DNA of 49,140 bases, from assembly GCA_031552195.1 (NCBI GenBank), contig JAVBMT010000016.1, positions 1 to 49,140 on the forward strand. Direction: 5' to 3'. The DNA is from JAVBMP01 sp031552195. GTDB taxonomy: Bacteria > Desulfobacterota > Desulfovibrionia > Desulfovibrionales > Desulfovibrionaceae. The first letter of the stretch is position 1, and every line of letters begins with the position of its first letter. This document shows positions 7,467 through 16,239 of the stretch, one piece after another. The notes beneath the pieces were generated by a model. It had not been told where the DNA came from. It saw only the letters and a list, made by a program, of their open reading frames with translations, and did no database searches. The translations under genes and the position numbers were made by a program.

Positions 7467-7843
7467 GCGCGGCTTGAAATGATCTTGCCTGAGCCAGCGC
7501 TTTAAAAATTACTGTTGGCGCCGGCAAGCTCCTGTGAGCGAACGTCATGGCGCGTCTGCAGGCAATTTTTCCTGAGTTCACGCTTTAAAAAGCCAATGGA
7601 AAAGACTCGTTATAGCGGGTTTCACCGTGAAGCGTAAACAAATGTATTCAAAAAAATACGAGAAAGCGGTTGCCTTGCAGGCAACCGCTTTCATTTCTGC
7701 AAGGCAGGCAGCTCGTCAACCTTGCCGTGAGACATAATGCGGGATGAATCTTCTTCGCTGCCCGGCGTTCAGGCCGGAACCGCCGAAGTTCAGCTTTACC
7801 CTTCAATACTTTCTATTAAAGAAGCTGCTTTATCTTTTCAGCC
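7467..7843. other. intergenic region with hairpins
   Basis: No gene is visible. It contains a strong 13-bp hairpin (7662-7692) described separately and two copies of a short motif CCTGAG plus CGCTTTAAAAA (around 7486-7510 and 7571-7592). The flanking genes converge on it. Confidence 0.6.
7662..7692. terminator. terminator between convergent genes
   Basis: GAAAGCGGTTGCC (7662-7674) pairs perfectly with GGCAACCGCTTTC (7680-7692) across a 5-base loop. On the minus strand a TATTTTTTT run follows after a few bases, so it should end purC transcription. On the plus strand only ATTTC follows. Confidence 0.7.
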
Positions 7844-8551
7844 TTAATTCGCCTTGAACCGGGCGGCCAATTCCGCACCTTCGATCTTTTTTCCGGTTTT
7901 GGCGTCAAAAGCGCGGCAACCGTTGGCGCTTACTTCGTCAATCAACATGAACGTTCCGGTTTCCGCGTCAATTCCCCACTCTATTTTGATATCCCAGAGG
8001 TCAAGGCCGCGTTCTTTGAACAAACCGTGAATAATTTCCATGGCTTTGCCGTTCATTTCGATAAGGGCGGGCAATTTGTCAGCCGGAATCATTCCCAGGG
8101 CGGCTATGGCGCCGGGAACGATGACCGGGTCCTGCCCGGCGTCGTCCTTGATGGTAATTTCCATTACCGGCTTCTCAAAACGCATGCCGTCTTTCACGCC
8201 CGGCACATTTTTATAGCGGCGTATGAAGCTCCCGGTTCCAACCCAGCGGCAAACCCATTCCAGGCCTGGGGCGAAGGTTTTGCCTTTGCGCACAACCATG
8301 GAAAGAGACGGCAAGTCATAGGATACCATATGAGTGGGTATTCCCTTGCTTGTCAGTGCCTCAAAAATTACAGAGGTCATGGAAAGACAGGCCAGCCCCT
8401 GGCCGGGGGCCAGAGCATCGGAACGATCATTCCCGCCCGGGTCGATCTGCCCGGCAGCGTTCATGGTTACACGGTCCGTAAACTCAAGGCGCAGAGTATG
8501 CTCGCCGTGCGAGTACACGTCTTTCGTCTTGCCACGATTCAATAAACTCAT
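7844..8551 (-). CDS. purC: phosphoribosylaminoimidazole-succinocarboxamide synthase
   Basis: A 235-residue cytoplasmic enzyme of purine synthesis that joins CAIR and aspartate with ATP to give SAICAR. Hallmarks are RGKTKDVY at the N-terminus (nucleotide-binding strands), LEFTDRVTMNA, VCRWVGTGSFIRRY, IKIEWGID and the C-terminal IDEVSANGCRAFD (canonical DEV/SPDSSRF-like metal site, here with altered residues). The start at 8551 is chosen because GGAG lies six bases before it and the family begins with a short segment before the KTKDVY loop. The longer in-frame ORF to 8608 adds an unlikely N-terminus. It stands alone, not in a pur operon. Confidence 0.93.
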   Translation of the reverse strand: MSLLNRGKTKDVYSHGEHTLRLEFTDRVTMNAAGQIDPGGNDRSDALAPGQGLACLSMTSVIFEALTSKGIPTHMVSYDLPSLSMVVRKGKTFAPGLEWVCRWVGTGSFIRRYKNVPGVKDGMRFEKPVMEITIKDDAGQDPVIVPGAIAALGMIPADKLPALIEMNGKAMEIIHGLFKERGLDLWDIKIEWGIDAETGTFMLIDEVSANGCRAFDAKTGKKIEGAELAARFKAN

Positions 8552-9021
8552 TTTTGTCTCCAGTACTTTTGGCAACCAGGATTCGGTTTTGCACCACAAC
8601 ATGGGCATATGGCGTGAGCCAGTGAGAATTCAGGCCGGACACGCCAGAACTTGCCGGGCCGGATTATTAAAACGGCCAGGAAACGCCCTGTCGAAATTTA
8701 AAAAGATTTCACGGCGGCGTCAAGAATAGTTTTGCAGCGCGCGCATGTGGGCATTGCAGCGTGCCTTTCTCCTTTTTTAACTTTCCGATACTTTCAAATA
8801 TTATTGCCTAAACGCATGGGCCGCTCCGTTATAGCCTCACTCCAAATATTATCGCATTACGGCAAAAAAGCGGAATATATTGACGGAAGGCTCATCTGGC
8901 TATATTTTTCAAAGGTTGCCGCCTTCGTAAAAAACGCCCCGCGGCGGGCATTAACACTAACCAGCGCCTCATATAACCGCAAGTCCGCCTCCGCGGCGGC
9001 GGGGCGGGCAGGGAGACTTGA
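8552..9021. other. divergent intergenic region
   Basis: About 470 bases between purC (minus) and the M18 aminopeptidase (plus). Open frames crossing it lack coding character. It contains a candidate promoter for the aminopeptidase (8880-8908) and GC-rich palindromic runs near 8936-8950 and 8990-9000. Nothing else can be supported. Confidence 0.5.
8880..8908 (+). promoter_or_regulatory. candidate promoter of the aminopeptidase gene
   Basis: TTGACG (8880-8885) with TATATT (8901) or TATTTT (8903) 15-17 bases downstream. It would give a leader of ~110 bases before the ATG at 9022. Confidence 0.4.
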
Positions 9022-10446
9022 ATGGAATACGAATTTACGCCGCGCAACTGCTGGGAAGTTTATTCCAGCCCGGAAGACAGGGAAAAAATAGAACAGCTGG
9101 GCGCGCGCTATCTTGATTTTTTAACCCGTTGCAAAACTGAACGCGAAACGGTCGATTACGTGCTTGAACGCCTTGAGCGGGAAGGTTACAGCACCGCCAA
9201 CTTCATCGGCGGCAAAGTGGCCAGGACGCTTCAAGGCAAGGCCCTGTTCGTAGCCAAAAGGGGCAAAGCTCCGCTTTCTCAGGGGCTGCACCTTATCTCC
9301 GCCCATACGGATACCCCCCGGCTTGACCTGAAACAACGCCCCCTGCAAGAGCAGTCAGCCGTGGCGCAAGCCAAAACCCATTATTACGGCGGCATTCGCA
9401 AACACCAATGGTTCGCCCGCCCCTTGGCCCTGCACGGCGTCGTCGTAAAAGACGACGGCAGCAAGGTGAACATCGTGCTTGGCGAAGACGCCAGCGAACC
9501 CGTTTTCGCCATTGCCGACCTTTTGCCCCACCTTTCCGCCAAACAGGGAGAACTGCCCCTGAGTAAAGCCTTTGAAGCGGAAAAAATGAACCTGCTTGTC
9601 GGGCACATGCCGCTCAACTCCGCCGCGCCGGAACCCGCTGAAGGGGAAAACAACGGCGCTTCCAAGACCATGCCGGAAAGAAACGGCGAAGGGAACCGTG
9701 TAAAAGCCAAAGTACTGCAACTTTTGAACGAAAAATACGGCATTATTGAAGAAGACCTGTATTCAGCCGAACTGCAGGCCGTACCCGCCGGAGCGGCCAG
9801 AACCGTGGGGCTGGATTCCGCCCTGCTGGGCGGCTACGGACAAGATGACCGCATCTGCGTTTTCGCCGCCCTGGAGGCGTTCCTGCAGGACGATTCAACC
9901 CCGAAGCGCACCCAGTGCCTGATGCTCTGGGACAAAGAGGAGATAGGCTCGGAGGGTTCGACCGGCGCCAAATCGCACTTTTTTGAATATTGTCTGAACG
10001 ACCTGCTTTTCGCCTGGGAGCCGACCACCCGCTTCTCTGAAGTAATGCTGAAAAGCCGGGCCATATCGGCCGACGTGCACGCCGCTACAGACCCGGACTG
10101 GCAAGACCTGCATGAAAAGCTGAATGCCGCCCTGCTGGGGTATGGCCCCTGCTTCTGCAAATTTACGGGAAGCCGAGGCAAATACGAAGCCAACGACGCC
10201 CACCCGGAATATGTGGCATGGTTGCGCGGCATACTGAATCAAGGCGGCATTCCCTGGCAGATGGCCGAACTGGGCAAGGTGGACGGAGGCGGCGGGGGCA
10301 CCGTCGCCATGCATCTGGCCGCTTACGGCATGAACGTTATCGATTGCGGGCCGCCCGTGCTCTCCATGCACAGCCCCTTCGAAATAGCCAGCGCGGTTGA
10401 CCTGTATGCGACAACGCTGGCCTTCGAAACCTTTTTTAAAGCCTGA
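9022..10446 (+). CDS. M18 family aminopeptidase (aspartyl aminopeptidase type)
   Basis: A 474-residue cytosolic dizinc exopeptidase that removes N-terminal, often acidic, residues from peptides. The M18 metal and catalytic residues are all visible: SAHTDTPR (H95, D97), GYGQDDRI (D255 or D256), DKEEIGSEGSTGA (E296/E297), SADVH (D341, H343) and the final VLSMHSPFE (H440). The central insertion typical of M18, between the catalytic halves, is present with a short charged low-complexity stretch around residues 202-225. GGGAG six bases before the ATG supports the start. It is followed after 71 bases by a phosphatase gene on the same strand. Confidence 0.9.
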   Translation: MEYEFTPRNCWEVYSSPEDREKIEQLGARYLDFLTRCKTERETVDYVLERLEREGYSTANFIGGKVARTLQGKALFVAKRGKAPLSQGLHLISAHTDTPRLDLKQRPLQEQSAVAQAKTHYYGGIRKHQWFARPLALHGVVVKDDGSKVNIVLGEDASEPVFAIADLLPHLSAKQGELPLSKAFEAEKMNLLVGHMPLNSAAPEPAEGENNGASKTMPERNGEGNRVKAKVLQLLNEKYGIIEEDLYSAELQAVPAGAARTVGLDSALLGGYGQDDRICVFAALEAFLQDDSTPKRTQCLMLWDKEEIGSEGSTGAKSHFFEYCLNDLLFAWEPTTRFSEVMLKSRAISADVHAATDPDWQDLHEKLNAALLGYGPCFCKFTGSRGKYEANDAHPEYVAWLRGILNQGGIPWQMAELGKVDGGGGGTVAMHLAAYGMNVIDCGPPVLSMHSPFEIASAVDLYATTLAFETFFKA

Positions 10447-10517
10447 AAACCCGCATCCGGGAATTATTGATTTAGCCGCGCGGCGCGAAACCATGCCGCA
10501 AGAAGGACTATAAATTT

Positions 10518-11246
10518 ATGAATAGCGAAACCATGAACCCGAAAAGACTCGTCAAACTGGAAAAAGCATATAATTTCCGCGACCTGGGCGGATATTCTAC
10601 CAGCCTTGGAAAAACGACCAAATGGGGGTTGATATACCGTTCGGACTCGCTGGAAAACCTCAGCGCCGGAGACCTGGAAACGCTGGCTGGCCTGAACATC
10701 AAAACCTACATCGATTTCCGCTCGGCCAAGGAAAAGGAAAAAGGCCTGGACAAATGGGCCTGCACGGTCAGCAGCTGCGTTGAGCTTGCCATAGAGGCCG
10801 GGAACATGATCAGCCTGCAAGCCATAAAAGACGGAAACGCCAGGCAGGTGATGATCGACGTGAATAAAAGCCTGGTGCGCGACGCGCAGCCTTATTACGT
10901 AAAGTTCTTCGAGTTGCTTCAAAACGCGGAAAATACCCCGCTGGTGTTTCACTGCACCGCCGGAAAAGACCGGGCCGGACTGGCCGCAGCTCTTTACCTT
11001 TCGGCCCTGGCCGTGCCGCGCGAAACCATTTTCGAAGATTTTGTGCTTTCAGCCAAGTATATCGTGGGAAAATACGGGGAAACCGCCAAGGCCAAACCCC
11101 TGATAGCGCCCGTGCTCACAGTCGAGAGGCCCTACCTTGAAGCCGCCTTTGAGGTTATCGACAATGAATACGGCGGCGTGGAGGCTTTCCTGCAAAACCA
11201 GCTTAAGGTTGACCTGAAACTGATGCAGAGAGTCTACACGGTTTAA
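10518..11246 (+). CDS. tyrosine/dual-specificity phosphatase-like protein
   Basis: A 242-residue cytoplasmic enzyme of the Y_phosphatase3 group. The P-loop HCTAGKDRAG gives nucleophile C146 and phosphate-binding R152. The N-terminal NFRDLGGY and IYRSD motifs and TYIDFRS (general-acid region) are characteristic of the family, which dephosphorylates phosphotyrosine, phosphoserine or phosphoinositides depending on the member. The substrate cannot be assigned. AAGGAC lies about ten bases before the ATG. It probably shares a transcript with the aminopeptidase upstream and ends at the long terminator at 11376. Confidence 0.85.
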   Translation: MNSETMNPKRLVKLEKAYNFRDLGGYSTSLGKTTKWGLIYRSDSLENLSAGDLETLAGLNIKTYIDFRSAKEKEKGLDKWACTVSSCVELAIEAGNMISLQAIKDGNARQVMIDVNKSLVRDAQPYYVKFFELLQNAENTPLVFHCTAGKDRAGLAAALYLSALAVPRETIFEDFVLSAKYIVGKYGETAKAKPLIAPVLTVERPYLEAAFEVIDNEYGGVEAFLQNQLKVDLKLMQRVYTV

Positions 11247-11317
11247 GACAGGTTACTTTGACTTTTTATGTATGCCGTTGAAAAGCATACAACGCTCGAA
11301 GTTTCTTTTTTAGATAC

Positions 11318-11338
11318 GCAAAAGCGAAGCTCTTTTGC
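11318..11338 (+). terminator. small hairpin after the phosphatase gene
   Basis: GCAAAAG and CTTTTGC pair around a 7-base loop. It is a minor structure upstream of the strong terminator at 11376. Confidence 0.3.
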
Positions 11339-11375
11339 TAAAGCCACGCCGCGCGGGTCTAAGTCATTTCTTTCT

Positions 11376-11426
11376 CCGGCAATAAAAAAGACCCCTGATT
11401 TTTTCGGGGGTCTTTTTTATTGCCGG
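11376..11426. terminator. bidirectional terminator (20-bp stem)
   Basis: Two arms of 20 bases (11376-11395 and 11407-11426) are perfect reverse complements, with the core AAAAAAGACCCC / GGGGTCTTTTTT. The A- and T-tracts lie inside the stem, so it serves both the phosphatase gene (plus) and tatA (minus). Confidence 0.92.
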
Positions 11427-11436
11427 GACAAAAAAT

Positions 11437-11634
11437 TCAACTTTCGTCTTTGTCTTTTTCCGTATTTTTGTCTTTCGGGGTAATGTCAATTTCGTCCGGC
11501 TCGGAAGCGGCGCGTTTGAAATTCCTGATCGCCTTGCCCAGGCCGCCGCCGATTTCCGGCAATTTGTTCGCGCCGAACACCAAAAGAATTACCACCAGGA
11601 TAATCAGAAGTTCCGTCATGCTGGGTAAACCCAT
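11437..11634 (-). CDS. tatA: twin-arginine translocase subunit TatA/E
   Basis: A 65-residue inner-membrane protein that forms the oligomeric pore component of the Tat pathway for folded proteins. One N-terminal transmembrane helix (about residues 7-21, TELLIILVVILLVFG) is followed by the conserved hinge and amphipathic helix NKLPEIGGGLGKAIRNFKRA and a charged tail rich in Asp, Glu and Lys. This is the canonical TatA arrangement. The start has AGGTG six bases upstream; Met6 is an alternative. No tatB or tatC is nearby. The terminator lies eleven bases beyond the stop. Confidence 0.93.
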   Translation of the reverse strand: MGLPSMTELLIILVVILLVFGANKLPEIGGGLGKAIRNFKRAASEPDEIDITPKDKNTEKDKDES

Positions 11635-11761
11635 AATAACACCTGGCCTGTTTTATGTTGAAGAGCTTCAGGCTTGAAACTCTTCCGGATAATTTGAATC
11701 CGCGCTGATGCTTTTGTTCTAATAATCTTGCGGAAGGGCATAGTCAAGGGAGAAAACAAGC

Positions 11762-12382
11762 TCAAGACAAACGCCGCTTGTTCGCCAGAAATAGAATTTC
11801 GCGGTTCTGCCGCTTGTTGCAAAGTTCATAGCGCCCCACCCGCCACTTTTCCCAGGGCAAAGATGCGCACCAGTCTGACACAGCGAGGCATTCCTCACTT
11901 CCTCCGGCGTGCCCGGTGTAGCAATGTATGGAAATGACGCCGTGCACAGCCAGTATATCCGTCAACGCGCCCAATGAGCGCAACGTGCTTTCCACCCTTG
12001 TGACCGGCCCGCCCTCAGGCCCGCCTGGCAAATAGCCCAAATTATACATGGCCGCGCAAATATTCCCGTTCCATCCGGGCAACAGATGGCTTTCAAGTTC
12101 ATCATGGCTTGCCAGGCGCAGAACAACCCGGTCTGACAACCCGGCCTTATCAAGCCTCAATCCCGTGTTGTTCAAGGCCTCCTGCTGAATGTCAAAGGCC
12201 ATGACCTTCCCGGACGGGCCGACGGACTGCGCGAGAAAAAGCGTGTCGTGCCCGTTTCCGGCGGTACAGTCCAGGGCCAAAGGCCAAAAAAAATCACCGA
12301 AAAGGCAAGCCGTTCCGGAAAAATTCGTTATTGCGCGCTTGACCACATTGTGGGCGAGAACCGTAAGATCATCGAGTTGCAT
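11762..12382 (-). CDS. class I SAM methyltransferase, YtqB/MnmM-like
   Basis: A 206-residue protein of the rRNA_methylase/YtqB family. It has the SAM-binding motif LDCTAGNGHDTLFLA, an acidic end of strand 2 (VMAFDIQQEAL), and the family blocks AMYNLGYLPGG and SIHCYTGHAGG. In Firmicutes the relative MnmM (YtqB) methylates tRNA wobble uridine (nm5 to mnm5); the same role here is a guess. The ATG at 12382 is chosen because the longer ORF (to 12427) overlaps the upstream gene by 41 bases and has no ribosome site; no clear one precedes 12382 either. It lies just after the stop of the 165-codon gene, suggesting translational coupling. Confidence 0.8.
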   Translation of the reverse strand: MQLDDLTVLAHNVVKRAITNFSGTACLFGDFFWPLALDCTAGNGHDTLFLAQSVGPSGKVMAFDIQQEALNNTGLRLDKAGLSDRVVLRLASHDELESHLLPGWNGNICAAMYNLGYLPGGPEGGPVTRVESTLRSLGALTDILAVHGVISIHCYTGHAGGSEECLAVSDWCASLPWEKWRVGRYELCNKRQNREILFLANKRRLS

Positions 12383-12386
12383 AATA

Positions 12387-12884
12387 TTACTGAAGTTTAT
12401 TGCATACCGGCTGTTCAAGGTTTCCAAAGCCCAAAAAGCGCAAGCAATATTCCCTCAAGTCAACGCTGCCGCGCCAGCGGGCGAAACGTTCCAGCCAATC
12501 GTCAAAGGGCAGGCGCTGCCGGTCAAGTTCGTTTGCCTCTTCAAACAACCATGCGCTGAAGCGGTTCAACTCTTCCTGAAAGTCTTGGTCCGCCACAATC
12601 GCGGCGGCATTTTCCAGCAATGCCTCGCCATTCTCCCTTTCACCCAGGCTCAGGCAAATAGCGGCAAGGCTGTTGTGATGATCAGGCGCGTGCCCGTTCA
12701 GGGCCTCGACCAAGGCGGACAAACGCGGCCAGTTTTCCAGAACCTGTTCTTCTTCCGCCTGGTCAAGGCGCAAAACGAGGTCGTCATTTTCTTCAACTAT
12801 GAAGTAGAAGCGCAACCATTGTTCAAACAAAATGGTTTCCGCCACCTGCCAGCCCATGTTAGGTTCAAGTTCAGCCATTTCCAC
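12387..12884 (-). CDS. uncharacterised acidic helical protein
   Basis: A 165-residue, strongly acidic, probably all-helical soluble protein with no signal peptide. I recognise no family. Tryptophans are spread through amphipathic helices (EQWLRFYF, NWPRLSAL, FDDWLERFARWR), a little like TPR-type helical hairpins. It ends four bases before the methyltransferase start and lies 138 bases downstream of the TolC-type gene, all on the minus strand, so it is probably in that operon. Coding character is good: no frame on the opposite strand has a comparable start or ribosome site. Confidence 0.65.
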   Translation of the reverse strand: MEMAELEPNMGWQVAETILFEQWLRFYFIVEENDDLVLRLDQAEEEQVLENWPRLSALVEALNGHAPDHHNSLAAICLSLGERENGEALLENAAAIVADQDFQEELNRFSAWLFEEANELDRQRLPFDDWLERFARWRGSVDLREYCLRFLGFGNLEQPVCNKLQ

Positions 12885-13022
12885 GCTCTTCCTTTCCGCT
12901 TCGCGGGCGGTTGCCAGACTTTGCGAAGGCCTGTCAGCGCCGAATCGGGCCGGCGCGGCCGCGAGAGACTATTTTCAGATTGCGGGCCGAGAAACCGCCT
13001 CGCGCAGCCGTTTATCGCTCCG

Positions 13023-14357
13023 TCACGGCAGAACGGTCAAAGCCGGATTTTCCTTGCCTACCGCGCTGTAAACGGCAGCCAGGGCGGTAAGGTAGTCAGC
13101 CTGGGCTCCGGTAAGGGAAACTTCCGCCACGGTAAGCTTGGTTTGCGCGTCAAGCACGTCTATAGACGAACCGACCTGCGATTCGTAACGGGCCGCGGCC
13201 ATGCGATAAGCCTCACTGGCCTGTTCAAGGGTCTTGCGGGCAACCTTGATGCGCTTGGCGGCCACGTCAAGTTCCAGAAGGCGGGCTTCAACCTCAAAAC
13301 CCACCTCGACCTTAAGGTTCGCTTCGTCCGCCTTGCTTTTATTGACGTATTTCTTGGCCTGCCGCGCGGAGTAATAGGTGCGGCCCCACTCAAAAACGTT
13401 CCACTGCCCGATTATGCCTATTTGCCAGCCGCTGAAATCCTGGCTGGTTTTAAGGAAGTCATACCCGGAAGCGTCCATGTGGTTGCCCTTGGTCGTCCAG
13501 CCCCACTCCGCGTTAATTTGCGGGTAATAACCGCTTTCCGCCAACGTCTGGTCTTTTTGCGAAATTTCCACAACCTTGGCCGCGATTTTAAGATCGGGGC
13601 GGTTTGCATACGCCAGGGCGAGGCACTGTTCGAAAGTGCGGTTAAAAGGAATAAAGTCGAGCGAACCGACATAGTCCGCCTTGGACCCTTGCGGCAGGTT
13701 CAAAAGGGTGTTCAGGCGGGCCGCCTGAAGGTCAAGGGCGTTCTGGGCGCGCAAAAGAACGCTTTCCGCTTCCGACACGTCAACCTCCGCCTGCAGCACG
13801 TCAAGCCTGGGCCTTAACCCTACGTCATAAAAAGATTTCGTCACCCTGAGCTGGCTGGTAAGCCTGGTAAGCGAGGCCTGGGCGCTGCGCGTATTTTCCT
13901 GCGCCTTGAGATATTCAAAAAAATTTGTTTGCACGGTGCGGATAAGGTCAAGGCGGGCCTTGTCGTAGCTGGCTTCCGCATTGTCTTTCTGCAAAGCCGC
14001 TTTTTGATAGGAAGCCAGGGTTGCGAAACCGGCAAAGACGTTTTGGCGCAAAGAGACAGTCCAGGTGAACAGGTCTTCATCTTGCAAAACGCCCATAGTC
14101 AGCGGTTTGTTTTCACTGCGCGAATAGCCGTAGCTGGTGCCGAGAACCGGCCCGAAAGCCCCGCGCGCCGATTTGCGCCCCTCTTCAGCCGCTTCCCGCA
14201 CAGCCTGCGCCGAGGCTATTCCGAAATTTTCCGCCAAGGCGCGCTCAACCGCCGCGGTAAGGGTGTAGGATTCCGCCCCGGCGGTTCCGCACAGACAAAA
14301 AAACATTGCCATAAGCGCAAAGCCCGTGAACCGGACTTTTGAAAACCAATGAAACAT
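13023..14357 (-). CDS. TolC family outer-membrane efflux/secretion channel
   Basis: A 444-residue protein with signal peptide (MFHWFSKVRFTGFALMAMFF, cleavage near GTAGA-ES). The two-fold repeat of the OEP family is visible: long amphipathic helices in each half (LTAAVERALAENFGIASAQA and FEQCLALAYANRPDLKIAAK), each followed by beta segments such as LGTSYGYSRS and NAEWGWTT. Such trimeric channels span the outer membrane and periplasm and work with an inner-membrane pump. No pump or adaptor gene is adjacent, so the partner is unknown. The ATG at 14357 has GGAGG directly upstream; the longer frame to 14477 runs into a terminator and is rejected. Confidence 0.9.
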   Translation of the reverse strand: MFHWFSKVRFTGFALMAMFFCLCGTAGAESYTLTAAVERALAENFGIASAQAVREAAEEGRKSARGAFGPVLGTSYGYSRSENKPLTMGVLQDEDLFTWTVSLRQNVFAGFATLASYQKAALQKDNAEASYDKARLDLIRTVQTNFFEYLKAQENTRSAQASLTRLTSQLRVTKSFYDVGLRPRLDVLQAEVDVSEAESVLLRAQNALDLQAARLNTLLNLPQGSKADYVGSLDFIPFNRTFEQCLALAYANRPDLKIAAKVVEISQKDQTLAESGYYPQINAEWGWTTKGNHMDASGYDFLKTSQDFSGWQIGIIGQWNVFEWGRTYYSARQAKKYVNKSKADEANLKVEVGFEVEARLLELDVAAKRIKVARKTLEQASEAYRMAAARYESQVGSSIDVLDAQTKLTVAEVSLTGAQADYLTALAAVYSAVGKENPALTVLP

Positions 14358-14446
14358 AACGCCTCCGCCAGCCGCCAATCTTTCCGTACGGCCGGCATAG
14401 TAAACCTTGGCCCGCGCCGCCAACGGCGAGCGCCCGAAAAACAAAG

Positions 14447-14473
14447 GCCTTGCCCGGGCTGTCCGGGCAAGGC
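14447..14473 (-). terminator. terminator of the acyl-CoA synthetase gene
   Basis: GCCTTGCCCGG and CCGGGCAAGGC form an 11-bp stem with a 5-base loop. On the minus strand it is followed by CTTTGTTTTT. It starts nine bases after the synthetase stop; on the plus side a TTTTTTT run also follows. Confidence 0.85.
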
Positions 14474-14481
14474 GCATTTTT

Positions 14482-16140
14482 TTACTTCATCGCCTCAGGG
14501 AACATTTCCGCCGCCATTTCCCGCAACACGAATTTTTGAATCTTCCCGCTGCCGGTTAACGGATAGGAATCGACAAAGGCGATGTAACGCGGAACTTTAT
14601 GCCAGGCTATCTTCCCCCGGCAGTGGTCGCGAACGTCTTCCGGAGCGATCTCAAAACCGGCTTTCGGTATGATGAACGCCCCGACTTCTTCACCGTATTT
14701 TCGGCTGGGAACGGCCACTACCTGCACGTCCATCACCCCTTCCATGCTGGAAAGGAATTCTTCTATTTCGCGCGGGTAGACGTTTTCCCCGCCGCGTATG
14801 ATCATGTCTTTGATGCGTCCGGTAATGACCACGAAACCGTCTTCGTCCATAATTCCAAGGTCGCCCGAATGCAGCCATCCGTCTTTGTCGACGGCGGCCG
14901 CGGTGGCTTCAGGCATATTGTAATAGCCCTTCATGACGTTATAGCCGCGGCAGACCAGTTCCCCCGGAGTGCCGCGCGGGCATTCCAGCTCTGTGTCAGG
15001 GTCGATCACCTTGACTTCTATGCCGGGCATGGCGCGGCCAACGCTGCTTACACGGCGGATGAACTCTTCATCGGCATGGGTTTGGGTCATTACAGGCGAG
15101 CCCTCGGTCAGGCCGTAGCAAATCGTTATTTCCGGCATGTGCATTTTTTCTATGACCCGCCGCATCAAAGGTTCGGGGCAAACGGCCCCGGCCATGATGC
15201 CGGTGCGCAGCGATGAAAAGTCAACCCTGTCGAAAAGCTTATGTTCCAGTACGGAAATAAACATAGTGGGAACGCCGTAAAGCGCGGTGCAGCGCTCTTC
15301 TTCAACCGAGGAAAGCACCAGGGAAGGATTGAAGCCTTCAAGGATGATCATGGCCGCGCCATGGTTGACGCAAGCCATCACGCCGAGCACGCATCCGAAG
15401 CAGTGGAACAGGGGAACCGGCAGGCAAACCCTGTCCGCGCCGCTCAAACGCTGATGGTAGCCTATCCAGTACCCGTTATTGGCTATATTCTTATGCGTAA
15501 GCATCACGCCTTTGGGGAACCCGGTCGTGCCAGAGGTGTACTGCATGTTCACGACGTCGTCAGGCTTCACGGCGGCTTTGCGTTCTTCGTATTCTTTATC
15601 GGAAACCATCGCGCTGAGGCTTACCAGTTCCGGTATGGAATAAAGGCCGCGGTGCTTTTCCATTCCCAGGAAGAACACGCGTTTGAGCTTGGGAAAGCGG
15701 GGGCTTTCCAATTCTCCCCGGTGCTGGACGCGCAGCTCGGGAATAAGCTTGTATATGGTGCTCAGGTAGTCATGGTCCCGGTAGCCGTCCATGACGAAAA
15801 AGTTTTCGCACTCGGAATGCTTTATAAGGTATTCCAGCTCGCTTTCGCGGTAGCTGGTGTTCACGGTGAGCAACACGGCTCCGATACGCGCGGTGGCGAA
15901 CATCAGGCTTACCCAGTAAGGGACGTTGGTGGCCAGAATGGCTACCTTTTCCCCGGGCTGAACGCCAAGGGCCATCAGCCCCTTGGCCAGGTCGTCGACA
16001 GTCTGGCCGAACTGTTTCCAGGTTTGACGGTAGTCCCTGTCAACATAAACAACGGCGTCATTGTCCGGAAAACGGGCAATAACCTCATCCAAAAGCTGCC
16101 CCAAGGTTTTTTCACGCAAAACAAAGGGTTCTATTTCCAT
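14482..16140 (-). CDS. AMP-forming acyl-CoA synthetase
   Basis: A 552-residue enzyme that activates a carboxylic acid, probably a medium- or long-chain fatty acid, to the acyl-CoA through an acyl-adenylate. Adenylate-forming motifs: YTSGTTGFPKG (201-211), CYGLTEGSP, the hinge GRIKDMIIRGGENVYPREIE, and the catalytic lysine in LTGSGKIQKF near the C-terminus. GGAG seven bases before the ATG supports the start. An XRE-cupin regulator lies 99 bases upstream on the same strand and a terminator follows, so the two probably form one regulated unit. Chain-length preference cannot be read from the sequence. Confidence 0.9.
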   Translation of the reverse strand: MEIEPFVLREKTLGQLLDEVIARFPDNDAVVYVDRDYRQTWKQFGQTVDDLAKGLMALGVQPGEKVAILATNVPYWVSLMFATARIGAVLLTVNTSYRESELEYLIKHSECENFFVMDGYRDHDYLSTIYKLIPELRVQHRGELESPRFPKLKRVFFLGMEKHRGLYSIPELVSLSAMVSDKEYEERKAAVKPDDVVNMQYTSGTTGFPKGVMLTHKNIANNGYWIGYHQRLSGADRVCLPVPLFHCFGCVLGVMACVNHGAAMIILEGFNPSLVLSSVEEERCTALYGVPTMFISVLEHKLFDRVDFSSLRTGIMAGAVCPEPLMRRVIEKMHMPEITICYGLTEGSPVMTQTHADEEFIRRVSSVGRAMPGIEVKVIDPDTELECPRGTPGELVCRGYNVMKGYYNMPEATAAAVDKDGWLHSGDLGIMDEDGFVVITGRIKDMIIRGGENVYPREIEEFLSSMEGVMDVQVVAVPSRKYGEEVGAFIIPKAGFEIAPEDVRDHCRGKIAWHKVPRYIAFVDSYPLTGSGKIQKFVLREMAAEMFPEAMK

Positions 16141-16239
16141 CAGTCAACTCCAAAACGGCTTGCCTGCAAGCCGATATTATCATTTTTTCCTGCGCGCCGG
16201 AAAGCGGCGCGCCCAATTATGGCAAAAGGCAAATGTTTT

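Noticed and set aside
8732..9091. 119-codon frame upstream of the aminopeptidase
   Set aside because: No ribosome site or family resemblance; it overlaps the aminopeptidase start in another frame.
11268..11483. 71-codon frame after the phosphatase gene
   Set aside because: It runs through the 20-bp-stem terminator and into antisense tatA.
12189..13817. 542-codon plus-strand open frame
   Set aside because: It is antisense to the TolC-type gene, the orphan protein gene and the methyltransferase gene; it has no ribosome site and no recognisable domain. Long antisense frames are common in GC-rich DNA.
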